DNA of 64,000 bases from Lysobacteraceae bacterium (GTDB lineage: Bacteria; Pseudomonadota; Gammaproteobacteria; Xanthomonadales; Xanthomonadaceae), in contig SCUI01000013.1 in assembly GCA_004297225.1 (NCBI GenBank), positions 62,001 through 126,000 on the forward strand. The letters run 5' to 3'. This document shows, piece by piece, positions 53,679-62,656 of the stretch. The notes under the pieces were generated by a model that was given only the letters and a program-made list of their open reading frames with translations, made no database searches and was not told where the DNA came from. The position numbers were made by a program, and so were the translations under genes. Within the stretch, counting starts at the first letter, position 1, and the number at the start of each line of letters is the position of its first letter.

Positions 53679-55463
53679 TCAGGGGGAGAAACGCTCGGCC
53701 GGCAGCGACATCAACGGCCCGGCACCGGCCTCGATCGCCGCCTTGTGCTGGCGCGTGCGCGGCAACAGGCGGGCGTAATAGAAGCGGGCGGTTGCACGCT
53801 TGGCCTCGGCGAAGCCGGGCGCGCCGCTGGCGGACGCGGCGACGCTGCGCGCCCACCAGTAGGCGAGGGCGGCGTAGCCGGAATACATCAGGAAATCGTA
53901 GGAGGCCGCGCCGACCTCTTCCGGGTCGGCCGCGGCGCGCGCGGCGATGCCGCGGCCGAGCGCCTCCCATTCGGCGACGAGCGCGCGCAGCGGGTCGATG
54001 AATTCGGCGACATCGGCGTTGCCGGCCTGCGCATCGCAGAACTGCGCGACCATCCGCAGCATTTCCTGCATGCCCGCGCCGCGCAGCTGCAGCAGCTTGC
54101 GGCCGGTGAGGTCCAGCGCCTGGATGCCGGTGGTGCCTTCGTACAACGTGGTGATGCGCGCGTCGCGCGCCAGCTGCTCCATGCCGTGCTCGGCGATGTA
54201 GCCATGGCCGCCGAAGCACTGCAGTGCGTGGTAGGTGCACTCCACGCCCCATTCGGTGAGGCAGCCCTTGGCGATCGGAATGATGAAGCCGAGCAGCGCC
54301 TCGGCACGCTCGCGCTCGCCGGCGTCCCCGGAGTGGGCGATGACGTCGACCAGGGTGCCGGCGTGAAAGGCGAGCGCGCGGCCGCCCTCGACCAGCGCCT
54401 TCTGCGTCAGCAGCATGCGGCGCACGTCGGGATGGACGATGATCGGGTCGGCGGGCTTGTCGGGCTGCTTCGGTCCGGACAACGAGCGCGACTGCAGGCG
54501 TTCGTTGGCGTAGCGCAGCGAATTCTGGAACGCGCGTTCGGCCAGGCCCAGGCCCTGCAGCCCGACCGCGAGCCGCGCCGAGTTCATCATGGTGAACATG
54601 GCCATCAGGCCCTTGTTCGGCTCGCCGACCAGCCAGCCCTGCGCGCCGTCGAAGTTCATCACGCAGGTCGCGGAGCCGTGGATCCCCATCTTGTGCTCGA
54701 GCGCGCCGCAGCGCACCGCGTTGCGCTCGCCCACCTTGCCCTCGCGATCCACGCGCAGCTTCGGCACCGCGAACAGCGAGATGCCCTTGCTGCCGGCCGG
54801 CGCGTCCGGCAGGCGCGCCAGCACCAGGTGGACGATGTTCTCGGTGAAGTCGTGCTCGCCGGCGGTGATGAAGATCTTGGTGCCGCTGATCGCGAAGCTG
54901 CCGTCGGCCCGGGGCTCGGCGCGCGTGCGCAGCAGGCCGAGGTCGGTTCCGCATTGCGGCTCGGTCAGGCACATGGTGCCGGTCCAGCGCCCCTCGACGA
55001 TCGGGCGCAGGAAGGCCTCGCGCTGCCATTCCTCGCCATGGCGCATCAGCGCGTCGACGGCGCCGTGCGAGAGCAGCGGGAAATTGCCCCAGGCCAGGTT
55101 GGCGGCGTCGATCATCTCCTTGATCGCCACGTCCACCGCGTGCGGCAGTTCCTGGCCGCCGTAGGTCGCCGGTGCCGCCAGTCCGCTCCAGCCGCCCTCG
55201 ACGAACTGCAGGTAGGCGTCGCGGAAGCCGGGCGGGGTGGTCACCGCGCCGGTGGCGGGGTCGAGCGTACAGCCATGGGTGTCGCCGATCGCGTTGAGCG
55301 GCGCCAGCACCGACTGGGTGAAGCGCGCGCCTTCCTCGAGCACGGCGTCGAGCAGCTCGCGGCTGGCGTCGTCGCGGCCGAGCCGCTGGAACAAGGCCTC
55401 GGCGCCGAGGAGGTCGAACAGGACGAAACGGATGTCCTGCAGCGGGGCTTGGTACGTGCTCAT
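53679..55463 (-). CDS. Acyl-CoA dehydrogenase, long type with C-terminal extension (DmdC-like group)
   Basis: A 594-residue flavoenzyme. The ACAD N-terminal, beta-barrel and helical domains are followed by an extra C-terminal domain (about 470-594), as in the DmdC/long-chain group. Motifs include CLTEPQCGTDLG (FAD/substrate loop), GTKIFITAGEHDFTENIVH, and QCFGGHGYIAEHGMEQLARDARITTLYEGTTGIQALDL in the C-terminal part of the core. It oxidises an acyl-CoA, with electrons passing to ETF. The substrate is not determinable here. It follows the small lipoprotein gene after 1 base and is probably cotranscribed. Confidence 0.92.
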   Translation of the reverse strand: MSTYQAPLQDIRFVLFDLLGAEALFQRLGRDDASRELLDAVLEEGARFTQSVLAPLNAIGDTHGCTLDPATGAVTTPPGFRDAYLQFVEGGWSGLAAPATYGGQELPHAVDVAIKEMIDAANLAWGNFPLLSHGAVDALMRHGEEWQREAFLRPIVEGRWTGTMCLTEPQCGTDLGLLRTRAEPRADGSFAISGTKIFITAGEHDFTENIVHLVLARLPDAPAGSKGISLFAVPKLRVDREGKVGERNAVRCGALEHKMGIHGSATCVMNFDGAQGWLVGEPNKGLMAMFTMMNSARLAVGLQGLGLAERAFQNSLRYANERLQSRSLSGPKQPDKPADPIIVHPDVRRMLLTQKALVEGGRALAFHAGTLVDVIAHSGDAGERERAEALLGFIIPIAKGCLTEWGVECTYHALQCFGGHGYIAEHGMEQLARDARITTLYEGTTGIQALDLTGRKLLQLRGAGMQEMLRMVAQFCDAQAGNADVAEFIDPLRALVAEWEALGRGIAARAAADPEEVGAASYDFLMYSGYAALAYWWARSVAASASGAPGFAEAKRATARFYYARLLPRTRQHKAAIEAGAGPLMSLPAERFSP

Positions 55464-55464
55464 G

Positions 55465-55959
55465 TCAGCGCAGCACTCCGGTGATGCCGGGCGCGGGGCT
55501 CAGCGCGTTGTCGCGCTTGATCCGGTAATCGCGCACGCTGCCGTTTTCCGGCGCGGCACCGAGCGTGCCCTCGAGGTGGTAGTCGATCGCGCGGTTGCGC
55601 GAGAGCGCGTCGGCCACCGCGAGCTTGGCGCCCGATGGCGGCATCGCCCGCACGGTGACCACGTCGGCCGATTCCGGGCCGATCTGCAGTGAAGGCGAGG
55701 CCTGCAACGCGACCGGCGGCTGGCCCGCGATCGTCATCGCCAGGTCCACGCGCTCGAAACGCATCGGCACGCTGCTGAAGTTGTCGATCCGTACCTCGAC
55801 CGCCCAGCTGCCGTCGGCCTGCACGGCCAGTTGCTGCAGGTTCGCGGCGGGTTCGGAGACGCGCCGCACGGGCCCGCCGCCGGCACATCCGGCCAGCGTC
55901 GCCGCGGTGAGCAGCAGGACCGCCGCCAACGAAGGATCGAAACGAACTCGCTTGCGCAT
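55465..55959 (-). CDS. Small lipoprotein with LEA14-like fold
   Basis: A 164-residue lipoprotein: signal peptide with lipobox LAGC (Cys25), then a beta-sandwich with the pattern VEVRIDNFSSVPMRFERVDLAMTIAG typical of LEA type 2 (water-stress) domains. Such proteins sit in the outer membrane and their function is unknown. The start at 55959 gives a good signal peptide. A Met eight codons upstream is less likely. It lies one base before the acyl-CoA dehydrogenase gene, and 54 bases before the response regulator operon on the same strand. Confidence 0.75.
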   Translation of the reverse strand: MRKRVRFDPSLAAVLLLTAATLAGCAGGGPVRRVSEPAANLQQLAVQADGSWAVEVRIDNFSSVPMRFERVDLAMTIAGQPPVALQASPSLQIGPESADVVTVRAMPPSGAKLAVADALSRNRAIDYHLEGTLGAAPENGSVRDYRIKRDNALSPAPGITGVLR

Positions 55960-56013
55960 GGGAGCTTCCACAAGGGCCTGCATCGAGCATACACCGGCGT
56001 AGGGTGGCGCCGG

Positions 56014-56655
56014 TCAGTCGAGCAGCCCCTTGGCGATGGCGTAGCGGACCACTTCGGCGGTGTTGCGCAGGCCGAGCTTGGCGAGCACCCGGCCGCGGTG
56101 GTTTTCCGCGGTCTTGACCCCGATGCCGAGGCGGCGCGCGACTTCCTTGGTGGTCATGCCTTCGGCCATCAAGTGCAGCACTTCGCGCTCGCGGCCGGTG
56201 AGGCTGCCGTAGGGATCGTCGACCGGGCGCTCGGGATGCTGCAGCCGCTCGGCCAGCGCCCGTGCGGCGCGCGCCCCGAAGTGCCCGCGCCCGGCATGCA
56301 GCGCCCGCACCGCGACCAGCAACTCCGACGAGGCGGCGTCCTTGACCAGGTAGCCCGAGGCGCCGGCGCGCACCGCCTGCAGCACGTATTCGTCCTCCTG
56401 GTGCATGGTCAGCACCAGGATGCGGGTACCCGGCAACGCCGCGCGCAGCCGGCGGATGACTTCCAGCCCGCCGAACCCCGACATGGACAGGTCGGTGACC
56501 ACGACGTCGGGCCGCGCCAGCAACGCCCGTTCCACCGCTTCCTGGCCGTTCGCCGCCTGCGCGACGACCTGCACGTCGCCATCGGCCTGCAGCAGCCCGA
56601 CCAGGCTTTCGCGGACCAGCGTGTGGTCGTCGGCAATGAGGACGCGGATGCTCAT
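56014..56655 (-). CDS. LuxR/NarL-type response regulator
   Basis: A 213-residue two-component regulator. The receiver domain has the acidic pair D9/D10, the phosphorylation site D55 in VVTDLSMSG, T85 and K107-like switch residues. The LuxR helix-turn-helix lies at 148-205 (LTGREREVLHLMAEGMTTKEVARRLGIGVKTAENH). The start overlaps the histidine kinase stop as ATGA, so the pair is translated together. It is the output of the kinase operon. Targets are unknown. Confidence 0.95.
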   Translation of the reverse strand: MSIRVLIADDHTLVRESLVGLLQADGDVQVVAQAANGQEAVERALLARPDVVVTDLSMSGFGGLEVIRRLRAALPGTRILVLTMHQEDEYVLQAVRAGASGYLVKDAASSELLVAVRALHAGRGHFGARAARALAERLQHPERPVDDPYGSLTGREREVLHLMAEGMTTKEVARRLGIGVKTAENHRGRVLAKLGLRNTAEVVRYAIAKGLLD

Positions 56656-57353
56656 GCCGCGCCCAGCGGAACGAACGCGCGCAGCCGCGTGCCGCGGCCC
56701 GGGGCCGCCACCAGCTCCAGCCGTCCGCCGTGCAGCCGCAGGCGCTCGCGCATGCCGCCCAGGCCATTGCCGCCACTGACCGCGGCGCTGCCGGGCTCGA
56801 ACCCGCGGCCGTCGTCGACCACCTGCAATTGCAGTTCCGCGCCGCGCTGTTGCAGGTGCAGCAGCACGCTGCGGGCCTGGGCGTGGCGCGCCGCATTCGC
56901 CAGCGCTTCCTGGGCGATGCGGAACAGCAGCGTCTGCAACTCGCCGTCCAGGGTCGGCAGTTCGCCCAACTCCACGACTGCTTCCACGCCGCTGGATTCG
57001 CTGAAGCTGCGCGCCAGCCAGCGCAGCGCGGGTTCAAGGCCGAGGTCGTCGAGGATCGGCGGGCGCAGCAGGCGGGTCAGGTTGCGGGTGTCCTCGAGTG
57101 CGCCGCTGCACAGCGCCATCGCCGCATCCAGGTGCGCGCGCGCCGCATCCGACAGCGGCGCGTCGACCTGCGCCAGGTGCTGCTTGAGCGCGGTGAGGTT
57201 CTGGCCCAGGCCATCGTGCAGTTCGCGCGCCAGCCGGCGGCGCTCGTCCTCCTGCACGCGCCAGACCGCGCGGCCGAGCCGGCGGAATTCGCGCTCGTTC
57301 GCCTCCAGCCGCTGCAGCAGGCGTTCGTACTGGGCGTCGAGGTGCAGGTTCAT
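56652..57353 (-). CDS. Soluble NarL-type sensor histidine kinase without sensor or membrane domain
   Basis: A 233-residue kinase that consists almost only of a HisKA_3 dimerisation domain (ERRRLARELHDGLGQNLTALK, phosphorylated His46) and the ATPase domain (N box LANAARHAQ, G boxes DDGRGF and NGLGGMRERL). No membrane helix or PAS/HAMP domain is visible; a short N-terminal coiled coil precedes the HisKA_3 part. It therefore needs a partner for sensing, and its ATGA overlaps with both the Ser/Thr kinase gene and the regulator gene make the Ser/Thr kinase the natural candidate. Confidence 0.93.
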   Translation of the reverse strand: MNLHLDAQYERLLQRLEANEREFRRLGRAVWRVQEDERRRLARELHDGLGQNLTALKQHLAQVDAPLSDAARAHLDAAMALCSGALEDTRNLTRLLRPPILDDLGLEPALRWLARSFSESSGVEAVVELGELPTLDGELQTLLFRIAQEALANAARHAQARSVLLHLQQRGAELQLQVVDDGRGFEPGSAAVSGGNGLGGMRERLRLHGGRLELVAAPGRGTRLRAFVPLGAA

Positions 57354-60300
57354 CGGTGGTCGGGCTCCCCTGCGGCGTCGTAGCGGGCGAGCAGGCCGGA
57401 CGGCATGCCCTGGCGCAGGCTGGCGCGCGCCTTTTCCGCGCGATCGCGGGCAACGGCAGCGCCTTGCGTGTCGCCTCCGGCGTCGAGGGCGCGGGCACCG
57501 AGCGCATGAAGGGCGCCGGCATGGAGCGAATCGCCGCCGCGCAACAGCTTCGCCGCCTCGCCGTAGAGGCTCGCCGCGCGCGCATGGTCGCCGTCCGCCA
57601 GCGCGCGCGCGATCGACTGCTGCAGCCATTGCAGGCGCAGGCCATGGTGGCCCAGGTCCTCGACCTCGGCAGCCAGGCCCGGTCGGGCGCGGCCGGACTG
57701 TCGCGCTTCGGCCAGGGCGATGCGCAATTGCAGCAGGCGGATGCCGGAGGCCCTGGCCAGTGGCGTGGCACGCTCGAGCGCAAGGCGCGCAGCAGCGAGG
57801 TCGCCATCGCGTGTCGCGAGTTCGGCGCGAAGCAGCAATGCGATCGCTTGTTGCTCGCGGGAGGTGCGGCGAAGCGACGGCGCCAGTTCGTCCAGCGCCT
57901 TTTCCGCTTCCGGACCGGCGCGCGCGGCCAGCAGCGCCTCCACCTTGAGCAATCCGGCGTCGGTGGCGCCGCGTGGATCCTGGCGCTGGCGGAACGAGGC
58001 CATGGCGCGGTCGGCCTGGTCGATGGCGGCGGCCAGGTGGCCTTGCTGCAGTTCGAGGTCCGCCAGGTGGCGGCGGCTCACCGCGGCTTCCTCCTGCATC
58101 TGCAGGCGGCTGGCGGTGGACAGCGACTGCTGCAGTCGGCGGCGCGCCTCGTCCCATTGCCCGCGCGCGATCGCCAGCAGGGCCAGGTCCTGCCCGGTGC
58201 GCACCTCGCCGATCGCGTCGCCCAGCGTCGCGTAGTCGGCCGCGGCCTGCTGCAGGTACACCTGCGCATCGCCGTAGTTGCCCAGCTGGTACTGGGCGAA
58301 GCCGATGTCATTGCGCGACATCGCCACGCCCAGTGGATCCCCGAGTGCCTGCCATGCCTGCAGCGCGCGGCGGAATGCCTGCAGCGCCTGCGGGTACAGG
58401 CCGCGCTCCTCGTACAGCACGCCGATCTCGCCCTCGACCGCGGCCAGGCCTTCGCGGTCGCCGAGTCCTTCGTGCAGCGCACGCGCGCGTTCGAGTTCGC
58501 GCGCCGCGGATTCGAAGTCGCCGGTGAGCGACAGCGCGTTGCCGAGGTTGCGCAGGCTGGTGGCCTCGCCGCGCACGTTGCCGATGGCCTTGCGCAGCGC
58601 GACCGCCTTGCGGAACTGTTCGGCGGCGTCGCGGCTCTGGCCGAGCCTGCCATAGCCGATACCCAGCGCGTTGACCGCCTCGGCTTCGCCGTAGGCGTCG
58701 CGGCTGCGCTTGGACAGCACCAGCGCGCGCACCAGGTAATCGTCCACCGCGCGTTGCGCCTCGCCGCTCAGGATCGAGAACTTCCCGAGTTCGAACCACA
58801 CCCGCGGATCGTTGGCGTCGCGTTTGGCCAGGCGTTGCAGCCCGGCGATCGCGCCTGGGAAATCGCCGCCGGCGCCGCGTGCCCGGGCCAGGCCCAGTTC
58901 GGCATCGGTGTCGTCGGGCGTGGCCGCGAGCAATTCGCGGAACCGGGCAACGGCGGCGGGTGCATCGCCATCCAGCAGCGCGCGCTGCGCGGCGAGGCGG
59001 CCAGCCAACGGCGCCGGTGCGTCGGCACCGGTGCGTTGGCCCTGCTCGATCGCATCGAAGGCCTTGTCCTGTTCGCCGATCATCTGCGCGACGGAAGCTT
59101 CGGCAAGCCACCCGGGGAGATAGCCGGCCGCCAGGTGGGTCGCGGCTTCCAGGTGCGACAGCGATTCGGCGAGGCGGCCTTCATCGCGGGCAAGCAGGCC
59201 GGCGCCGTATTCGCGCAGCCACGCAGCGGAATCGGGCATGGCCAGGGTGGCGCTGCCGGGTTTGATTCCCAGCGCGGAAGCGACCGCGGTGTCGGCGAGC
59301 CAGGCCATGCCGGCAGCCGCGGGCGACGTGGCGAGCGGTCCATCGATCACGCGCGTGCCCGCGTCCGGCAGCAACAGCCGGCTGCGCATCGTCCAGCCGC
59401 CTTCGCGTTGCAGCAGCTCCGGGCGCAGCACGCGGCTGGACGCCGCGACCTCCTGCAATGCATCCAGGCTTGGCTCGGTGTTGCCGCCGGTGTCGAGCTG
59501 GCGCAGCGCCTGCAGCGTGCGCTCGCGCCCGGCGACGGCGTGGCCGGGGACCGCGGCCAGGGCATCGCGCAGGTGCGCGCCCACTGCGGTGGCGGTGGCG
59601 GAATCGACCGCATCGCCGGCGACAGGCAGGACCAGCAGTCGATCCAGTGGTGGCGAAGGCGGGGCCACCGGTGGCGGCGCGCGCCATTGCCACCAGCCCA
59701 GCAGGCCGATGCCCAGCACCACCACGGCAGCCGTCGACAGCCATGCCGCGAGGTGCGGACGGATCACGTCGGCGTACAGGCGGCGCGGCACCTGGCGTTG
59801 GTCGATCGCCGCGAGCACTTCGTCCGCCGACTGGAAACGGTGCGCGGGTTGCGGTCGCAGCAGGCGGTCGACCAGCCGCGCCACCCACTTCGGGACGTCA
59901 TCCCGCTCGCTCGTGAGCGGCGCCGGCGAATGCAGCATGCGTTGCGCCAGCACCTCGGTGCTGGTGCCGCCGGCGAAGGGCAGCTTGCCGGCCAGCATTT
60001 CGTACAGGATCAGGCCCAGCGAATACAGGTCGCTGCGCGCGTCCGCGGTATCGCCGCGCGCCTGTTCCGGCGACACGTAGTCGGGCGTGCCGACCAGGGT
60101 GCCGGTGCGGGTGCCGCCGCTGCCGGCCAGCGATCGGGCCACGCCGAAATCGGCTATGTAGGCGTCGCCGGCGGCATCGAGCAGGATGTTGGCCGGTTTC
60201 AGGTCGCGGTGCACGACGCCGCGCGCATGCGCGGCGGCCAGGCCTTCGGCGACCTGGCGGGCGATGCGCAGCGCTTCTTCCACCGGCAGCGTGCCGCGCT

Positions 60301-60700
60301 GGTCCATGCGCTGGTCCAGCGACTCGCCTTCGATCAGGTCCATGCCGATCAGCCAGCGGTCCTCGTGCCGCGCAAGGTCGTGGATGCGGACCACGCGCGG
60401 ACTCGACACCTGGCGCGCCAGCAGCAGTTCCTGGCGGAACCTTTCGAACGCGTCCTTGCGGTGCGCAAGCTCGGGTCGCAGCAGCTTCAGCGCGACCGGA
60501 ACGTCCAGCGCGAGGTCGGTGGCGCGATAGACGATGCCCATGCCGCCGATGCCGAGCATGCCGTCGATGCGGAACCGTCCGGCCAACAGCGTGCCGGGCA
60601 GGTAGTCCGCGTGGGCGTGGAGCATGGTCGCGGTCGCGTCGTTGCCGCCATCCTCGCCGGAGGCCGGGCCACGCCCGTCGCGCGGGCGCGGGCCGCTCAC
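57350..60700 (-). CDS. Membrane Ser/Thr protein kinase with large TPR region
   Basis: An 1116-residue protein if the GTG at 60700 is used, or 1091 from ATG 60625. GTG is preferred for its GTGA overlap with the FHA gene, matching the other junctions of the operon. A Hanks-type kinase domain comes first: glycine loop GIGGMGIVYRA, VALK Lys72, HRDLKPANILL (Asp166) and DFG (Asp184), with SPEQARG. A single membrane helix near residues 320-345 (STAAVVVLGIGLLGWW) follows. The C-terminal half consists of tetratricopeptide repeats (for example AEQFRKAVALRKAIGNVRGEATSLRNLGNALSLTGD). The TPR part is probably periplasmic and could sense a ligand, the kinase being cytoplasmic. Confidence 0.92.
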   Translation of the reverse strand: MSGPRPRDGRGPASGEDGGNDATATMLHAHADYLPGTLLAGRFRIDGMLGIGGMGIVYRATDLALDVPVALKLLRPELAHRKDAFERFRQELLLARQVSSPRVVRIHDLARHEDRWLIGMDLIEGESLDQRMDQRGTLPVEEALRIARQVAEGLAAAHARGVVHRDLKPANILLDAAGDAYIADFGVARSLAGSGGTRTGTLVGTPDYVSPEQARGDTADARSDLYSLGLILYEMLAGKLPFAGGTSTEVLAQRMLHSPAPLTSERDDVPKWVARLVDRLLRPQPAHRFQSADEVLAAIDQRQVPRRLYADVIRPHLAAWLSTAAVVVLGIGLLGWWQWRAPPPVAPPSPPLDRLLVLPVAGDAVDSATATAVGAHLRDALAAVPGHAVAGRERTLQALRQLDTGGNTEPSLDALQEVAASSRVLRPELLQREGGWTMRSRLLLPDAGTRVIDGPLATSPAAAGMAWLADTAVASALGIKPGSATLAMPDSAAWLREYGAGLLARDEGRLAESLSHLEAATHLAAGYLPGWLAEASVAQMIGEQDKAFDAIEQGQRTGADAPAPLAGRLAAQRALLDGDAPAAVARFRELLAATPDDTDAELGLARARGAGGDFPGAIAGLQRLAKRDANDPRVWFELGKFSILSGEAQRAVDDYLVRALVLSKRSRDAYGEAEAVNALGIGYGRLGQSRDAAEQFRKAVALRKAIGNVRGEATSLRNLGNALSLTGDFESAARELERARALHEGLGDREGLAAVEGEIGVLYEERGLYPQALQAFRRALQAWQALGDPLGVAMSRNDIGFAQYQLGNYGDAQVYLQQAAADYATLGDAIGEVRTGQDLALLAIARGQWDEARRRLQQSLSTASRLQMQEEAAVSRRHLADLELQQGHLAAAIDQADRAMASFRQRQDPRGATDAGLLKVEALLAARAGPEAEKALDELAPSLRRTSREQQAIALLLRAELATRDGDLAAARLALERATPLARASGIRLLQLRIALAEARQSGRARPGLAAEVEDLGHHGLRLQWLQQSIARALADGDHARAASLYGEAAKLLRGGDSLHAGALHALGARALDAGGDTQGAAVARDRAEKARASLRQGMPSGLLARYDAAGEPDHR

Positions 60701-61584
60701 GCCGGCGCGCCTTCGTGCGCCTGCACGATCGCCGACCACGACGCCTCGGCGGTGGCGCGTGCCAGTTGCGCGCGGGCGCGGCGCGCGGCAATCCACAGCG
60801 CGGCGTGTTCGGCGAAGGCCTCGAGCAACTCCAGGTCCAGGGTCGTCACCGGTGGGCCGGGTCGCGTCCGGTCGGCGTAGATCGCGCCGAACGCTCGGCC
60901 GGCGTCGAGCAGCGGCAGGCAGACCAGGGTCGACAGGCCGGCGGCGATCACCGACGCGCGTCCGGCGAGCCAGGGTTCGTTGCCGATGTCGTTGGCGACC
61001 ACGCTGCGGCCGCGTTCCAGCACGCGCTGGACCGCGCCGATGCTGCCGGAGAATTCGCGCGCCGAAAGCTGCGACGGCTCCAGAGCCAGGCTCGCGCGCA
61101 CCGCCAGTCCGCCGGCACCCTCGACCAGGACGAAGCCGCGGTCGCACTGCGCCAGCTCGACCACGCCGCGCAGGCTGCCATCAAGCACTTCCTCCAGGCG
61201 CTGCATGCCGTCGATCCGCGCGGTCTGCGCCGCCGCGCTCGCGCGCCGCCGGCGCCAGGCGTCGTCGCCGCGCGCCTGCTCATCCGCGGAGAGCGGCGTG
61301 AATTCGCAATAGACCTCGCCGAAGCGCAACCAGCAGCCACCAGCCAGCGCGTCGCCATGCTCGATGCGGCGGCCGTCGACGAAGCTGCCGTTCTTGCTGT
61401 CGAGGTCGCGCAGCCGCCAGGTGCCTTCGCCTGCTTCGAGCACGGCGTGGCTGCGCGATACGGACGGGTGCGGCAGGCACAGGCCGTTGTCGGGGCCGCG
61501 CCCGATCCGCAGCGCCTCGCCATCGTGCAGCGAGCGGGTAATCGCCGCTTGTTCGGGGGGATACGCGGTCAGGCGCGCCAGCAT
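60697..61584 (-). CDS. FHA-GAF domain protein
   Basis: A 295-residue cytoplasmic protein. The FHA domain (about 20-95) has the phosphothreonine-binding residues in IGRGPDN, SVSRSHAVLE and SKNGSFVDG. A helical linker (about 105-150) is followed by a GAF domain (about 150-275, GLSTLVCLPLLDAGRAFGAIYADR). FHA domains bind phosphothreonine, so it is a likely substrate or adaptor for the Ser/Thr kinase encoded next in the operon, with GAF adding a small-molecule or redox input. TAAGAT lies six bases before its ATG, suggesting that the operon starts with a leaderless mRNA. Confidence 0.92.
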   Translation of the reverse strand: MLARLTAYPPEQAAITRSLHDGEALRIGRGPDNGLCLPHPSVSRSHAVLEAGEGTWRLRDLDSKNGSFVDGRRIEHGDALAGGCWLRFGEVYCEFTPLSADEQARGDDAWRRRRASAAAQTARIDGMQRLEEVLDGSLRGVVELAQCDRGFVLVEGAGGLAVRASLALEPSQLSAREFSGSIGAVQRVLERGRSVVANDIGNEPWLAGRASVIAAGLSTLVCLPLLDAGRAFGAIYADRTRPGPPVTTLDLELLEAFAEHAALWIAARRARAQLARATAEASWSAIVQAHEGAPA

Positions 61585-61596
61585 CCCGCGATCTTA
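61585..61596 (-). promoter_or_regulatory. -10 element of the FHA-kinase operon (leaderless candidate)
   Basis: On the minus strand TAAGAT (61596-61591), six bases, then ATG at 61584. Same geometry as before ppnN and the rhomboid gene. No ribosome binding site. Confidence 0.4.
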
Positions 61597-61606
61597 GCCC
61601 GCCCGG

Positions 61607-62446
61607 CTAATCCCCGTAGTCGCGCAGGTAGGCGAGACTGAACTTCAGGGTCGCGGCTCCCGCGAGCAGGTCGCCGGCCTGGTTGTCGGCGTCGCGGCTG
61701 GCGCGCCATTCGTCGGCCAGGCCATTGCCGGCGCGCTGCAGCGCGCGCGCGGAGACCAGGTCCACGGCGGCGATCGCACCGGCGTAGTCGCCGGCCTGCA
61801 CGGCCGAGTCGACGTCGTCGAGGTAACCATCGAACGCGGGCCGTTCGAGGGCGGGCAGGGTATCGACGCGGGTGCGCAGGCGCGCGATCTTTTCCGCGAC
61901 GACGCTGCTGGTCGGCCGCAGGTCCGCCAGCACCAGGAACTGCGAGAAACCGCTGTAGCGGCTGCGTGCACGCACGCTGCCCGCCGCGATCTCCTCGGTC
62001 ACGTCGACGAAGTGGCCGCCGACCGGCGCCTTGAACACGCGCAGGTTGCTCCCCAGCGAGTACGCGAGCTGGTGGGTATGCAGTTCGTAGCGGCCGGTGC
62101 GGTGGAAGCTGAGCCCGCCCGACGCGGGCGCTGCCACGGTCACCAGCAGCGGCAGCGCGGAATCGATTTGCAGGAGCGTGGCGTCACCAAGGCGCGCGAG
62201 CAGGGTGCTGTCGGCAGGGTCCACGAGTTGCGCGCTGACGCCGAGCGACTGCGCGGTCAAGTGGCTGGCGTCGTCGAAGGTGAAGGTGAGGTCGGCAAGA
62301 GGTGGCAGTGCGGGTGAGCCGATGTTGACCGTGGCGACGTTGCCGCTGGCGGTGACCTGTACCGGAAGCGCCTGCGCGCCGGCGACGACGGGTGTCGCCA
62401 GCAGCGAAATCGCGGCGAGCAGGTTGCGGAACATCGCGTGCTTCAC
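61607..62446 (-). CDS. Secreted protein of unknown function
   Basis: A 279-residue exported protein with a signal peptide ending in VAGAQA (near residue 26 from the GTG at 62446; ATG 62434 is the alternative start). The mature part begins with a beta-rich region (about 30-180: VTASGNVATVNIG, LTFTFDDASHLT, FLVLADLRPTS) and ends in a helical region (about 185-279). Similar proteins occur next to proteases in Xanthomonadaceae, but I recognise no named domain. It is divergent from the S8 peptidase gene, with 210 bases between them, and lies 22 bases before the FHA gene on the same strand. Confidence 0.7.
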   Translation of the reverse strand: MKHAMFRNLLAAISLLATPVVAGAQALPVQVTASGNVATVNIGSPALPPLADLTFTFDDASHLTAQSLGVSAQLVDPADSTLLARLGDATLLQIDSALPLLVTVAAPASGGLSFHRTGRYELHTHQLAYSLGSNLRVFKAPVGGHFVDVTEEIAAGSVRARSRYSGFSQFLVLADLRPTSSVVAEKIARLRTRVDTLPALERPAFDGYLDDVDSAVQAGDYAGAIAAVDLVSARALQRAGNGLADEWRASRDADNQAGDLLAGAATLKFSLAYLRDYGD

Positions 62447-62656
62447 GGCCGGGCTCCTGTGTGACGCTGCGTCCCCCTCGGACGGAAACGAGCCTAACCC
62501 ACTTTCGTGAACGCGATGTCATCGCCGGCGTGGGGGTTATCCCCCAGCGCCGCTGGTGGGTCTCCCGGATGGGCGCTGCGGTGGACCGGTGCCAATACTC
62601 GGTCCATCCCGCTCCCTCCCCCGAATGCGGGCCCACCCAACCCACCGGAGATCCCA

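Noticed and set aside
57356-60880. An 1174-codon plus-strand open frame opposite the Ser/Thr kinase
   Set aside because: Antisense shadow with Gln/Arg/Ala-rich composition and no domain.
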